From Cephalotrichum gorgonifer (taxonomy: Eukaryota; Ascomycota; Sordariomycetes; Microascales; Microascaceae), in assembly GCA_900312665.1 (NCBI GenBank), contig ONZQ02000008.1:1302001-1366000 (forward strand): 64,000 nt of DNA, in the 5' to 3' direction. The notes under the pieces are model-generated. The model had not been told where the DNA came from. It saw only the letters and a program-made list of their open reading frames with translations, and searched no databases. Below are positions 10,755-23,048 of the stretch, one piece after another. Numbering within the stretch: position 1 is the first letter of the stretch; the number at the start of each line of letters is the position of its first letter. The position numbers were made by a program, and so were the translations under genes.

Positions 10755-11900
10755 TCAACAACGTCTCATGTCGATGTCAAGCAGATCGTACCCACGGCTA
10801 TGCGCCTCCTCCCAATCCTCAACCGACAAATAATTAAAGATATCCACCACGTCTTTTGTGCGGCAATCGGCATACTGTCGAGGCCGACGCTCCCACAAAT
10901 CCCGATAGATACCAGTCTCTTCAAGCGGCTCCTCAGGGTCCACGCGCTGGCGGTTATTGATGTCCCCTAATACTGGTATCGGGCACTCCTCCTGTGACGG
11001 GGTACCTTTGGCAAGTAGGAATTGTACCAGTTGTTGCCTCTGGCGGTCAAGGAGCTTGTAGATCCGATACATGACATCCCTTCTATCGGCATGCAGATAT
11101 ATCGCGTCAGGCTAGCAAGGGTCAGCATTATGCGTGCCACCTAACAAGTCCCTGCAAAATGCCATGACCCACCCCGCCCTTCCCCTTGGGCCCGATCTTT
11201 CGTCTGTCGAAAAGCACAACACCTCCGAAAATACGCGACTCCGCCCAGTACCCAACTGCATCAGCAACGCCCTCGGGATATTGATCGAAGTCAAGATACC
11301 ACATGTGGACAAACGCAGTGGGCAGATGATCGCCATACGTGTCCAGTACCTCCTGAGGCATTCTCCAACCCCCCAGCTCTCCTTCCTTTGAGCGACATGG
11401 CCCAGACTTGAATAGGGAGACCGCCAATTGGTGGACTGTGACCGCAGTAAGTTCGACTAGCCGAGTCTGGAAGGCTTTGGAGCCAGGGGCGGTGATCTGG
11501 TAGGTATTGAGGAGCTAGATAGGTCAGCAGAGTGTGGATCAAGAGTTGAAGATTGGCCTACTCTGGCGTCCACGCTAACCTCCCTTGTGTCGAAATTCGC
11601 GAGTCGTCGAGCTTTTTCAAGGACATAAGTAGAAAGCCGGCGGCTCTCCCTCACGAGAGGTTGGCTTGGCCAGTATATGCGATAATAGGTGTCGTTGGCT
11701 GTGTCGAAAAGGGGTAGACCGTGAATTATCTCGGCGAAGGTGGTCACTGCGATGTCAGTGGACAGGACATTCACCATGGCTTGCCTGAACGCTTCTCTAT
11801 GCTTGTCCCCAAGGCTCGATGTCGGTAACGCTCGATGCCTGGTAATCCTGCCTCCGGAGTTACCGTCTGGGATCGGGCTGGATGTGACATGGGTCTTCAT
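10755..11900 (-). CDS. Conserved fungal protein of unknown function
   Basis: Three exons (11562-11900, 11173-11514, 10755-11111) give about 345 aa. Landmarks are AVGYWAESRIFGGVVLFDR, then PDAIYLHADRRDVMYRIYKLLDRQ, and PIPVLGDINNRQRVDPEEP followed by IYRDLWERRPRQ. From memory of fungal proteomes this is a widespread family in which a GGVVLFDRGES..(C)N motif precedes an H.DR...RIY.L...Q helix. No function is known to me. No signal peptide or transmembrane segment is visible, so it is probably cytosolic. The second intron is taken from GTGGGT (11112-11172); a shorter alternative with donor GTTAGG would add a few residues. The first in-frame ATG is at 11900; the frame stays open a little further upstream. 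Confidence 0.65.
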
Positions 11901-13889
11901 GTTGACGTAGAAGCGGCACCGTTTATTTATGCCATTGATTTGTTGAAATCGCACAGAGAAAGGAGGACAATGCGAGATGGCTCGAGACGCAATCGGCGTC
12001 TTATAGTACTACTAATGGACAAAATTTTATATAATGTGAGAAATCAGATGACTCTACCACAATGGGGGGAAGAGCGAGCACCTGCATATCTACAATGTTA
12101 AATCGAATGCACATATCAGGTGACAGTGGTATTACCTTGGCATTTTATCATATAGCTATCCATTCTCCAACTTAGCCTCCAGCGAAAATAATCTTGTACG
12201 GCCTTACACTATCCACATGTTTGTAGGAGTAGAAACAGGTCAAGTATCGCATCTCTCGCTATGGGTCGCAGCATAGGTCGCATCATAGGTAATGTGCGTC
12301 TCGCACAGTGGTTATTAATAGCATTGATCAATGTGATCAGCTCATGTCATAGTGAAATAAATGCCCTAGAATAGGGAAGACACTCTAACGAAATCCTCCT
12401 CATACCAAAACTTGCCTTAACATGCCCCAGGAACGCTTCCCTGGACCGTAGCCGCTCCTTACAATCCAGACAATAGAACCGCGATTCATCATCCTAGAAG
12501 CTGAAAGTACGATTTTAGCCTTGCGAAGGCGGAGGCTGAGGCGTCGATTCAGATTGCGAGCCGCATGGCTTCCGCAAAACAGGTGAGGGGTATGGGGTGG
12601 GTGTTGATGGAGCCTGCCCCGCCATATGGAACGGTAGGTGTGGGACATGGTGTGCAGGATTGAGATGGCAGGAAGCTGGGTGTTCGTGAGATCGAAGCCC
12701 TGCTTTGTTATTTTCTAAATGTTGTCACACGCAGGCCGCCGTGGAGGTCGAGTGACTCGTAGCCTGCTCGTTCGCAGGTGGGTGCGGACAGGAACCCCCA
12801 AAGACATACTTGTTAGATCGGAGGTTCTCGTAGAGGAGCTCGGAGGGGAAATAGGCGACGAGCCACGTTCGTCCGAGGTCAGCCAGGAGTTCTGGAGCGC
12901 AGGTTGTCATTTGTCATTACTTTGTAGACCACTAGGTCCTATACTATTCCCTTTGCGAGAAGACATACCCTACCACCTCCTCTCGCCGGACGAGTTTACT
13001 AGAATCTGAAAAGCTCAACCAGATAGCCCAATGTTTAAGTGCATCCATATCAGTGGCAGACTTGTCGAGAGGCATCAGCCCAACACCCTGTGGTTCATGT
13101 CTACCTGCTGCAGGACGAATGTATGCATGCCCACGCCGCTTGTTCGAATCACCCTTGCCTGTAGCGCGTAGATAACGAGCCACGAAGGGTGAACAGGCCT
13201 GCAGGAATCGCGAATCAGATTTGGGCTCTGCTTCCTGTCCACAGTGAATCGAAGCCTGTCGTGGAGAACGGAATTGTTTCTAGTATGAGGCTCGCTCCTG
13301 GTGTAACCAACGCATTTGCCGAGGGCGGGTAAGCATAAGCGCGTTGACGACTAGAATAGCTATCAACCTAAATATATTTCACAGTAGCTAACCCCCGGAA
13401 GGTGGATCCGCATGTTGTGCCGGTGCAAGAAGAGTGGAATTTCCCATTCTAGTAGCAGTTTGAACAGCAATACCGTTCTCCAATGACAGTCGCTGGCCAG
13501 GGATACCAAATCGGAAGAAGGAATATTTCGGGGCCAGCAAGTGTGAAAGCTTGCTGGCCCCATAGCTGAGTCATTCTGCTTCTCCGAGTGGAACCAGGTT
13601 CGGCAAGAGATGCCGGTCGGTCCCCGTTTTTATCAGGACCTTCGGCAAGAACGGCACACACTAGTGCGTGTAAATGCTCCTCCCACCATCCGGAATTTAT
13701 TTTGTCACTAAATCCGAGTCCCAGCCATCTCGCCTCTGTTGAACATGAACACACGACAAACATGAACACAGCGGACACCGGCCGAACGAGGTCAAAAGCT
13801 GCAAATGCAAGGAATAGTCCCGAGATACGAATACGCGACCAGTCATCCCGACAAATATTGAATCTTTGCCACCCTGCAAACACTCACCC
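11901..13889. other. Intergenic region, possible gene remnants
   Basis: No gene that I can support. Two short minus-strand frames look protein-like: 12944-13183 (HWAIWLSFSDSSKLVRREE) and 12725-12910 (WLVAYFPSELLYENLRSNKY). They could be pieces of one decayed gene, but I find no complete structure. Confidence 0.3.
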
Positions 13890-15603
13890 ATGGCTACTGC
13901 CCATTCACAAGCTGGGCAGGTTACGCCACACGAGGCCCGGGGTTCACGGTCCATTAGGAGCGCAGTGAATAAACAGGGTCAAGGCAATGGTGACCTCGAG
14001 GGAGTCGAGGATGCACCTACGATAGAGGCCTCCTCACCACTTGCCCCGGTCTATTCGGTCTTCACAACCCGGCAAAAGTACGTGATTGTCATGGCAGTAT
14101 CGTTCGTAGCGATGCTATCACCACTTTCGGGGGCCATCTACTACCCAGCCACACCTGCCTTGGCTGCCGAGTACAACGTCAGCATGACGGAGATAGTGAT
14201 ATCGATAACTACCTACCAGGTATGTATGCCAACCATATCAAGTTTTGACAATGTGGCCTAATAATGGATTTTAGATAGTACAGGGGATTGCACCCTCCTT
14301 CATAGGAAACTATTCGGATATCTACGGTCGAAAGCCTGCCTATGCAATTTGCCTCGTCCTATACCTAGCCGCCAATATCGGTCTAGCTCTTCAGAACAGT
14401 TACGCGGCTCTCATGGTGTTACGTTGTCTCCAGTCCGCCGGATCATCGGCCACTGTTGCCCTTGCTACAGGTGCAGTCGCCGATCTAGTCACACGCGCCG
14501 AGAGGGGGAAATTTATGGCATACTCGGCCATAGGCTTGACGCTAGGGCCCGCCCTTGGTCCTGTCATCGGAGGTCTGCTAACGCAGTACCTAGGGTGGCG
14601 ATCCATTTTCTGGTTCCTCTCCATCTTCTCTGTTGCAATACTAGCTGTTTATTTTGTTTTTGTACCAGAAACCGCCCGCAACGTGGTTGGGAACGGTAGC
14701 GTACCTCCGCCACGCCTATTTATGACTCCATTCCAGCATGCGGAACGACGCAGACGCAGTCCCGTGCCGTCGGAGTCCGAAGACGCGGACCAGGTGGCGG
14801 CGAAGGCCTCGCGCAAGCAGCTCAATCCCTTTGCAGCGCTCAAGATACTTGGCGAGAGGGATGGTGGCATCACGCTCGGGTTTGGGTCACTGGTATACGG
14901 CGGATTCTTCATGGTGCTGACGACGCTGCCAGTCGAGTTTGAGGAGCGGTTCGGCTTCAACGCTGCACAGACAGGGCTGTGCTACCTGCCTATCTTCATT
15001 GGAACTGTAGTCAGTCCCTGGGTGTCAGGGAAGCTGCTTGACTGGAACTTCCATCGGCATGCGAGACGGCTTGGTATCGTGATTGACAAACGGAGGCAGC
15101 AAGACGTGGATAATTTCCCAATCGAGGCTGCACGGTTGGAGATTTGCATCCCTATGATATACCTTACTGCCCTCTTCGTTATCGCATATGGTTGGACTGT
15201 GCAGGCTAGAGCTCCGTTGGCATTGATCGAGGTGGTAATGTTCTTTGTGGGCGTGTCTAATTCAGGTGGCGTATCTGGGTTGTCGACGTTGGTTGTGGAT
15301 ACTCACCAAGACAGCCCTGCAACTGCCCAAGCTGCGAATAACCTGTTCCGGTGCCTCGTTAGTGCCGGTGCTACAGCCGTCGCGGTACCACTTGTCGATA
15401 GGATCGGGATGGGGTGGACGTCTGTATTCATCGGAGGGGTTTGGATAGCTTTCAGCCCATGCCTGTGGCTAGTTATGATATATGGTGCGAGGTGGAGGCG
15501 GGATAAGAGGGCGAAAATGAAAGAGGTGGAAGAGAATGAGGGAGACACTAGAGAGAAAGATATCGAGGAGGGTCGCCCACCAAAAGGTGTGATTCAGTCC
15601 TAG
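13890..15603 (+). CDS. MFS transporter, DHA1 (12-TM) multidrug/polyamine-type
   Basis: Two exons, 13890-14219 and 14275-15603, give 552 aa. After a hydrophilic N-terminus of about 60 residues come the membrane segments. The segment after TM1 reads SGAIYYPATPALAAEYNVS. MFS motif A follows as GNYSDIYGRKPAY, directly after the intron. Then come LQSAGSSATVALATGAVADL and RAERGKFMAYSAIGLTLGPALGPVIGG, the TM4/TM5 motifs of drug:H+ antiporters. A charged central loop (about 14730-14830) separates the two halves. The pattern is that of the fungal Qdr/Dtr/Flr-like DHA1 group, which exports drugs, polyamines or organic acids across the plasma membrane. The C-terminus is long and charged (KEVEEN, EKDIEEG). 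The substrate cannot be read from the sequence. Confidence 0.85.
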
Positions 15604-16358
15604 GTTAGTCAAAATACAGGAGACCATCACATCGTTATGGACCCGATCATGTGTATGAGTAAGGGAGGTTGTTGTGCGTGTGGTTTGAGCGTGATATTAA
15701 GCCCACGGACGAACTCCTACAGACAGCCCGAGGCCCGACCAACAAGTGATCCAGTGGGTGCCATGATACATACTGAAGAGCTTTAGTGTGGCACGTACTG
15801 CGCGAGATTTAAGTATGGACGCGACTAGACCTCCTGGGAGTGTATAAGTCTGCAGTAGACTTACATGGTACCACAGCTTCAGAGAATATACAGGAGCACG
15901 AAGCACATAGATATTACTGTAGCTTATAAGCATAGCTCACAGGTCTCGTCTTCACACAGGCCTCCGATCCTAATAAAATTGAGTGAATGCCTTGAAATAA
16001 ACCTCTATCTGAAGACTGAAAACTCTCCATTCCAATATACTCGTGGATTGGCTAAAGCTACCTCACATAGGGAAATTAGAAACAGCAACTCAAGCCCTCA
16101 GCCACACAATTCCCCTGTTGCTTTACCTCCACACATTACCTTTGATACTTGCGAGCTTATGAACCGTAGTTGTGGTCAAGGGCTCATATGCAGCATACTC
16201 AACGAGTTACTCCCGTGTTGCCAAATGCTAGATAATTTATATTATTTAGTTTATTTAGTTGCTAAGCCTGTTGCTATTATCCCATCAGGGGAATTATATC
16301 ACCCCACCGTAAAGCTCATCATACATATACATTCATGAGGTCTCTACTTGCTCTTTTC
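15604..16358. other. Intergenic region between convergent genes
   Basis: About 750 bp between the stop of the MFS gene and the stop of the bZIP gene. Only 3' flanking sequence, moderately AT-rich toward 16220-16270. No gene or repeat seen. Confidence 0.5.
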
Positions 16359-17023
16359 CTACTCAACAGGGAACGGTATGAGGGGGCCATATGGACTGCG
16401 CGTGCCCCACATATAACCCTGATTCCCCCCGCCAGGATATATGCCCTGGAGCGCTAAAGAATCGAAAGGTGAGACTGCCCCTGTGCTCAGCCTAATCCCT
16501 GCTTCGGATTGCTTGGCCCTCAATGTCGCCACCTCCTGTCTTAAAGACTCATAGGACTTCTGCAGCTTCTCATTCTTCAACTCCATCTCCTCAACCTTGT
16601 CTATGAGCCCCTGGAGCTGCGTCTCCCTTCTCTCACGATATGCTTTCTGAGACTTGCGGTTCTGTGCGCGGCGCTTCTTGAATCGACGTTAGTTGGGGGT
16701 TTTCCTCTTTGCACGGGTGCGGGGAGAGAAGAAACAATACATACGACTATATGTTCTTCGGAGCAGGACTCCAACTTTGGCTGTTTTTTCCTTCCGCTTG
16801 TGCTCCTCTTCCTATTGTCACTTTCATCCTCCCTGTTCGGGGTTCCCTCCAGTGAGGGTGTTGTATTAGATGACATTGGTAAGGGCGAATGTAACGTCGT
16901 CGAGTAGAGGTATTCTGTGATTTCGGATTCGATTGTAGGATAGCTATCAAAGGCCGGCAGTACGGAATCCGGTTGCATCTGGGGGCGGCTGATGTTGAAA
17001 GACGGGTCACCTGGCGATCCCAT
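16359..17023 (-). CDS. bZIP transcription factor, Yap-like
   Basis: Two exons, 16745-17023 and 16359-16676, give 198 aa. The 68-bp intron (GTATGT...CTAAC...CAAG) ends exactly before the basic region. Residues 94-111 read KRRAQNRKSQKAYRERRE and carry the N-x7-R signature (N99, R107) with Gln at N+4 (Q103), as in fungal Yap/AP-1-like factors. The leucine-zipper heptads follow (LQGLIDKVEEMELKNEKL, then LRQEVATLRAK). The N-terminal part is Ser/Thr/Pro-rich with a basic KRSTSGRKKQPK cluster that could be a nuclear signal. No Cys-rich C-terminal redox domain like that of Yap1 is present, so oxidative-stress control of that kind is not supported. It is convergent with the DHA1 transporter, so no shared promoter is implied. 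Confidence 0.85.
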
Positions 17024-18816
17024 TTTCGGTGTAGACTAATCGAGTATGAGTTATGGTTGAGGTAAGTACGATTGTGCGTGCCAGGGGCATGAGCAGAATA
17101 TTCCTAAGCTGAGACGAAATTAATCGGTTGTTGATTTGATCGCCTGTGGTGAAATGCGTTGCCTTTTTACGAGCTGTACGATCATATTGTTGATTCCAAT
17201 CGCGAGGTTCTCGGCATTATGGAAGAGGACTCTCGTTGTGGTCGTCAAAGAGCGAATGGCCGACAGAGGCCGAGTCGGCTACTCGTTTACGGCAGGGACC
17301 CCACGAAAGGCGACGACCCCCAAGAGAGCTAAACCTTAAATTTAGGTACCCCTTTACCTCGTATTAGCATCTTTACGGGCGTTGCCGTCCGACGTGACAT
17401 CCGTGTAGACAGGTTCGGGAAATGGGGAAGCGAGTAGGCTATCCGATGTACCTCTTGCCAACCCCCAGGCATGGTTTCGTGCAACCAGCGCTTAGTAATA
17501 ACAAAAGTACATGACGGGAACCCGCGGAGTTCCAGTGGCTTCACTATCGCCATAGTGCCTACCGCTGTTGACTCCCTAATGCTGACACATCGGCCTCAAC
17601 GTGCTGGCTCGCTACGCGCGAAGGCCGAAGACGCACGGATACCCGCGAGCCATCCATGGTTCACATTATTCATGCACGACGAGATGTTCGATTGAGAATG
17701 AAAGCACACCGCCCCTTTTCTCTCATCGGGGAGCGACTCTACCGTATAGAAGAGCGGGCTTGGCGTGGGAGAAAGACCCGGTCCTATTTACAAGTACGGA
17801 CGTGATGTGCAGCGCCTAGCCGCGAGACCAAAGGGCGGAAAACATACTAGTAGCCGCTACTCTAGAGATGCCATCCATACTTCTCTTATTCTCAAGCTCC
17901 TTCCCATGCCCTGCTGACTCCGCGAGGAGTCTTTTGCTCGCCCCTTTCGGTTTGGCCACACTTGCCCTACCCTACCCCTGTCACTCTCACATTAATTGGA
18001 TTGCGTGCTCTTCTCCGAGCATAAAAATCACCTGATTGGACAGTTTACCAGATCGCCCGCCGATGTATTCAAAGCATGACTGCATTTCGGCCGATATCCA
18101 AAATCGTCCGCATGTCCGCATGGCGGACAGATGGGCTATTTTTCTCCTTTTTCAATAGCGCAGGGCTAGCCAAATACACTGCAAAGCTAGAGGATCGAGC
18201 TACCAATCATGACTAGGAAGATAGGGTTGGGCCGGATGGTCTCTCTCGCGTCCGTCTGCGCAGGCCGGGGAGGGAGCCACCGGGACACATCGTTCGCGGG
18301 ACGGCGCGCCATGTTTAACGTGTAACTAATGGTACGGTACGGATCAGCAAAGTAAAAATCCTCCCCACCCGCCCACCGACTAATAGTACCACCGCCGTTA
18401 CCATTGCGGGTACAGAAATGGTCCGCGGTCCGCCCCCTATCGTTCGGGGAGGCGCAGCAGAGCCTCTCACCTAGCCTGCTCCACCGGATGTGGCGGGGCA
18501 AGGTGGGGACAGATTAGAGTTGAATACTCGGTAGGAAGCGCATTTCCCCGGATTCCCTCTAACTAGATGACGGACAGTTCGGCGCCACCGCGGATGATCA
18601 TACAACGGTCAGCGGGGAAGGCACTACCATGAGCTAAGTTGAAGTACTGACAGTTTAGATCTCTAGCGCAACTTGAAGTTTCTATAGTGTTCAGCTACTC
18701 ATTATATCCAGACCTATTATCCTCCTCTGCCCGATTAGAAATTAGGACCGAACCGACGCAGTAAATAACCATTAATCCCAGCTCCCTTACTCTTCCCCAA
18801 CTTCCGCTTGATTCTT
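17024..18816. other. Intergenic region
   Basis: About 1.8 kb with no supported gene. The first part serves as the bZIP upstream region (minus strand). Open frames here are short and not protein-like. Confidence 0.4.
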
Positions 18817-19524
18817 CTAGGAGTGAAAGCCCTGGCCAACACAGTATGGCACCGGATATTCAGTGCTATTGCAGAGGCGGATCACGCCTTGCACCCAGTT
18901 GAGGTTTCCATAGCTCCGGCTAGAATATGTCTCGCTCACGAACTCCTCCTTGTTCCAGCTGTCCGTGCAGCCGGTGAGCAGATTCCCGGAGACGCGGCGT
19001 GTGCTCGGCTGCGACACAATCAGGCCGTACTGGCCATCGGGTACGGTGAAGGTCAACGACTGCTCTTGTGACGACGACCAGGACTCGTCGTACGAGACCG
19101 ATAGAGATAAGGATAGGACTCCCTCGAGGAAGCTGGCGCCAGCGCTGGCCCCGACCGATACGGTGTTGGAGATAGAGTACCCCTGCGAGACCGCGACGAC
19201 AGCCTGGCCGCCCTGGGAACCGATCACGGGCGACAGGGGTATGTCGGCACTCAGGATTGTCTCGTCGGTGAGAACTTGTACCTCGCTGCTCTCCTCGCAA
19301 CCACGGGGCGTGCGGCGGCCGCTCATGGCGTGGATGGCGTGCTCTGCGGTTGTTTCTCTGGCAGAGATTTTGGCGTATTCGTAGTCCTTCATAATGGTGG
19401 TCTTGCCATCCTCCCCGAGGAGGACAACATCGTCGTATGAGAGGCTTTGCGCGGTCGGGCTTGCTGAGACGAGGGAGAGCAGAGAAATCAAGACCGTAGT
19501 GCGTGCTGAGGTGAAGAACAACAT
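18817..19524 (-). CDS. Secreted effector-like protein (celp0028-like family)
   Basis: A single exon of 235 aa. It starts with a clear signal peptide (VLISLLSLVSASPTA, about 10-24), then SYDDVVLLGEDGKTTIMKDYEY. The core is rich in beta-prone Ser/Val/Thr repeats (SISNTVSVGASAGASF, LSLSLSVSYDESW). The C-terminal part has VPDGQYGLIVSQP, NLLTGCTDSW, SYGNLNWVQGVIRLCNST and YPVPYCVGQG. The order YDDV / KDYEYA / VPDG.YG..VS.P / SYGNL.WVQG / CNST.YPVP matches my recollection of fungal secreted proteins annotated celp0028 effector-like. That assignment rests on recognition only. Four Cys could form two disulfides. No catalytic motif is evident. It could instead be a cell-surface lectin- or pore-like beta fold. 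The ATG at 19524 is preferred because it starts the signal peptide. Confidence 0.7.
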   Translation of the reverse strand: MLFFTSARTTVLISLLSLVSASPTAQSLSYDDVVLLGEDGKTTIMKDYEYAKISARETTAEHAIHAMSGRRTPRGCEESSEVQVLTDETILSADIPLSPVIGSQGGQAVVAVSQGYSISNTVSVGASAGASFLEGVLSLSLSVSYDESWSSSQEQSLTFTVPDGQYGLIVSQPSTRRVSGNLLTGCTDSWNKEEFVSETYSSRSYGNLNWVQGVIRLCNSTEYPVPYCVGQGFHS

Positions 19525-20511
19525 GGTGAATGCCCTAGATATAGTAACAGGTGTGTATGTGAGGTAGAGGCAGAGTCTTATCAAGCTGCTTGAGGTGTAA
19601 AGAAAACCGAAACAATTGACTTTAGATATTTACTTGAGTGAAAGGTAATGGGGTCAACTGCTATGGCTGGGGCAGGAAGCTTGAAGACTGTAATATCTAA
19701 ACAAGGAAAGATCCCAACCATGGAAGGGAATCCAGCAACTACTTATTATTTGAGCCTAAGTCTGATGTTCACTGCACTTCGGCACTTCCCTAAGTGCAAC
19801 GAAACTCCGTATCGTGCGCCAGCAAAAAGGGGTGTTCGGTCTATCGCATAAGGTTCGTTCTATATCATCATGGCTCAGGGCTCGAGAATACGAGGGATCT
19901 CCACGAGAATAATAAGCAAGGTGGCAATGGAAGTGGAGAATTGATGGGATATCCGGTTTCAGATCTTTTTCTCGGTGATGCTTTGGTAGAAATACGAGCC
20001 CCTATTGTCGTGGCTGCAAGAGCGGCATTAATGTAAGCCCCAAGACTGGTAGGTGGCTCAGCCACAGGGCCCTACCCGGAAATTTGTCCCATTATGCGTT
20101 GGTCCAAGCTGTGTCTAAAACAGGCAACAGAGCTGCCAAAAAAGGAGTCCTCAAATCTAAAGTCGCATTAAGGTTGGGTTCTATCGGCAATTGGGGTTCT
20201 ACACACGTGCTCGGGTATGACGAAGCAGCTCGTATTTTCTGGGCAGATGAGGCGACATGGCGACTCAATAAAGATATAGAGGGCCGTATAGTCGCTTCTC
20301 CATCGGTCTCAATCTCCATCTCCATCTCCATCTTTAACAAGTTAAGCAACTCCTAGCCTAGCCTGCAGAGTTTCGTGTCCCTTGGCTCGTAGCTCGCTTG
20401 CACACACGAAATCTCTTACCAGCCTCCATCTTTGGCCTTATTTTCTGTCCATCCTGTCCTCTCACTCGACTTTGAGCTTCACGATACGTAAGACTATCTT
20501 ACATCCCCACA
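19525..20511. other. Divergent intergenic region between two secreted-protein genes
   Basis: About 1 kb separating the effector-like gene (minus) and the small cysteine-rich gene (plus); both promoters must lie here. No gene supported. A TCCATC-type short tandem (about 20305-20332) is the only repeat noticed. Confidence 0.45.
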
Positions 20512-20993
20512 ATGTATTTCTCATCGCCAAAGCTTTCCCTTCTCTCCGCTGCTGTCCTGCTCGTCTCGTCTGTGTAAGTACATCCAAATCTTCGCCCGGG
20601 AACTTAGGGCTTCTAGCAAAAGAGCCATATAGGCTAACTCACAGGAATGACTAAAGTATGGCGGACCTCCACGACAGCTGCACATGCCACAACGGCGATA
20701 GCTACAATTGGAGAATGACAACGGCCGCGTGTACCGTATATGATGAAGCGAAGTACCAATGGGGTGGTACCTACTACAACTCTACTACCGGACGCGTACG
20801 TACCATGACATCAGCTGCATTCCGGTTGCCACGCTAACGCTATTCTTAGTGCACACAACGCGCGTCTGAAGACCAGCTTGGCGGTAATGAGTGGGAAGAC
20901 GCGTGTAAGCGGATCGCATCAACCGGGTTCCAATGCGCAGATGGCGTCGGAACCTGCTTTGCCAATACGGAGGATATCAAGGGTTGGTGTTAG
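20512..20993 (+). CDS. Small secreted cysteine-rich protein (8 Cys)
   Basis: Three exons (20512-20573, 20657-20795, 20850-20993) give 114 aa. Exon 1 encodes a signal peptide (LSLLSAAVLLVSSV). The mature part has eight cysteines: a CTC pair near the start, one in TAACTV, then CTQR, DACKR, FQC, GTC and a terminal GWC. The even number implies four disulfides. Size, signal peptide and Cys density are those of fungal small secreted proteins, which often act as effectors or antimicrobials. I do not recognise the family. The first intron (83 bp) ends CTAAAG, which is needed to avoid an in-frame TAA. The second has a CTAAC branch site. Because the exons are short, the gene is easy to miss. Confidence 0.7.
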
Positions 20994-23048
20994 CACGAGT
21001 GGGTGAAAACTATCTCGCTTAGGGGGCCATGCAGGAAATGGGAGGAAATGGGGTCTAATGGGGTCTAATGTTTGTAATCTGAATAAGTTTTAATCTAAGC
21101 TAAATAGACGCGGCAATACATAAGGTTTTTATGTGAAGTGGACGGGGCTTCGCTGAGATGAGGCCTAGCTTGTCCCTGGTCATGATCTTCTTGTATCCTG
21201 AACTCACCATAAACTAGCGTCAATGACCATTAGGCTAACTTGTCGAATTGAGTGTAGCATGAAGTTCTCCCCGTGCGAATATCATCCGCTCTATGAATGT
21301 TAAGCTTTAGAGCACGTCCGCCAATAAAGGTGTGTATATGACTGCTTTCACCACCAGGATTCAAGATGGAGTCGATATGTTTACGTTTCAATGGCACACA
21401 AGTCGCTTGAAATCTAATGGCACGGTCGGATAGTTTTTAGACTGTGATCATTTTTAGCCCCCAACTTGTACCTGCCGCCCCTACCTCTTTTGGCTCCGCT
21501 TCCGCGTATCCGGGATTCACGGCAGCAAACAGAGTTCACTTTAACCGTTCTACCCTCGCTTCCATTTGTATTTAATATAGTCCTATTTGGAGAAAACGGA
21601 TTCTATATTCAAATAACATTGTCGCGCTAAAAGCTCTACAACTACACCACCCCCCTTTAACCTCATTTTTGTCTCCTTCTTACCCCTTGGACAACATCTC
21701 CACCACCTCGCCGAGCTCGAATCTTCTCCTTAATTCGTTCTCCTGCCTCTCCCTTTGTGCCGCTATCGGTTTGCCGACACTGATAACGCCACTATAGCAG
21801 AGTGAAGGGATGCAGAATGGAGCACCAAAGTCGTGGTCCGAGGACCGTCTGACCTAGGTTAGGGGTAACCGAATGGATTCGCTAATCGCTACTCCTCCCT
21901 CCCCATTTCCCCCCGTCCTGTTCCCATCTTCTTATCCTTCATTTTCAGCTCTTACCCCGTTTCTCGTGCATTCCTCTTTGACCACTCATGGCGGCCGATC
22001 AGCGCCCGCAGCCGTGATGCGCGGTGGCGGCAGTGTACATCTCCTCCTGCCTACTCGTGATAGCCAATCGGCGTCTCTGGCCGTGATGCGCGGATAACTG
22101 CCATCTGCGGGTGGTGTCCCCTGTGTCCCCTGTTCGCAGCCGACCTCCTTTGCGGAGTCTATCGCGGGGATCTGCAAGGGTAAGGGATCACGGAAGGCTA
22201 TATGCGGATCGGTTGCGATTACCGCATCCAACCTTAGGACGGGGCCTTGTTCTCCCTCATACATCTCGCTGGCTACGCTCTTCTTTAGGACGACTTCCGA
22301 AGATTGGGGATTCCTCAGCGCAGCGATAAGCTAGCCCGTTAATGCGAAAATAATGAATTTCAGCGTGTCGGCAGATATGTCGAACGAGAGGAGAGTAGAC
22401 GCCGTCGACAAGAATACGGGCGTAGGCGGCCCAAACAGCGACTCAAAAATTCCGTATCACGGGGAGACGCTAAATTCGTGGTATTCTTCGACAAAGCATC
22501 ATACACTGCGTTTCGACCCAAGTGTGTGGTCGCCGGCTCGGCTCCGAGGCTCACGGCGTAATATTGCCCCGTCCATAATTCCTCTGCCCATGGCTGCCTG
22601 ATCTTCTGGACCACCAATCAGACGACTCCATTATCAGTTTCATCCAGGGCTCCTCTTGTTCCCTTCGTTCCTCTTCACATTCAAATCGCTCTCGCAGTCG
22701 ACCCTACGCGAAAGCAATCTCCCTCGTAGGCGCCGGCTCGACATCGCTAAACAGCTTGTTTTACCCTTACCCCCAACCTACAATCCTAATCATATTCCTT
22801 CATACACTTAGCTCAATTCTCTTCCGAGCAGCGTCGTTACCCACCTGAGTTCAACCTGACGGCGGTTGTCAGTCCATTATAGCGGGCTTCGCAGCACTTC
22901 TTCCCGAACCTGTTCTATAACACGAGTAGCAGGTGTTAGCTGCATAGACTGAAAAATCCCCTGTCAACATAATAGGTACGTTATGACAGTGGCGGCTAGT
23001 ATCTAGCGCCCTCTCAGTGTCACGAAACCCTCTCACACTACCCGTGCA
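20994..23048. other. Intergenic region
   Basis: About 2 kb with no gene that I can support. Includes a T/C-rich stretch (about 21870-21950) and two similar blocks containing GCCGTGATGCGCGG at 22010-22023 and 22080-22093. Confidence 0.4.

Noticed and set aside
13449..13968. Overlapping open frames on both strands upstream of the DHA1 transporter
   Set aside because: No domain-like composition, overlapping in opposite directions, and they run into the transporter start region.
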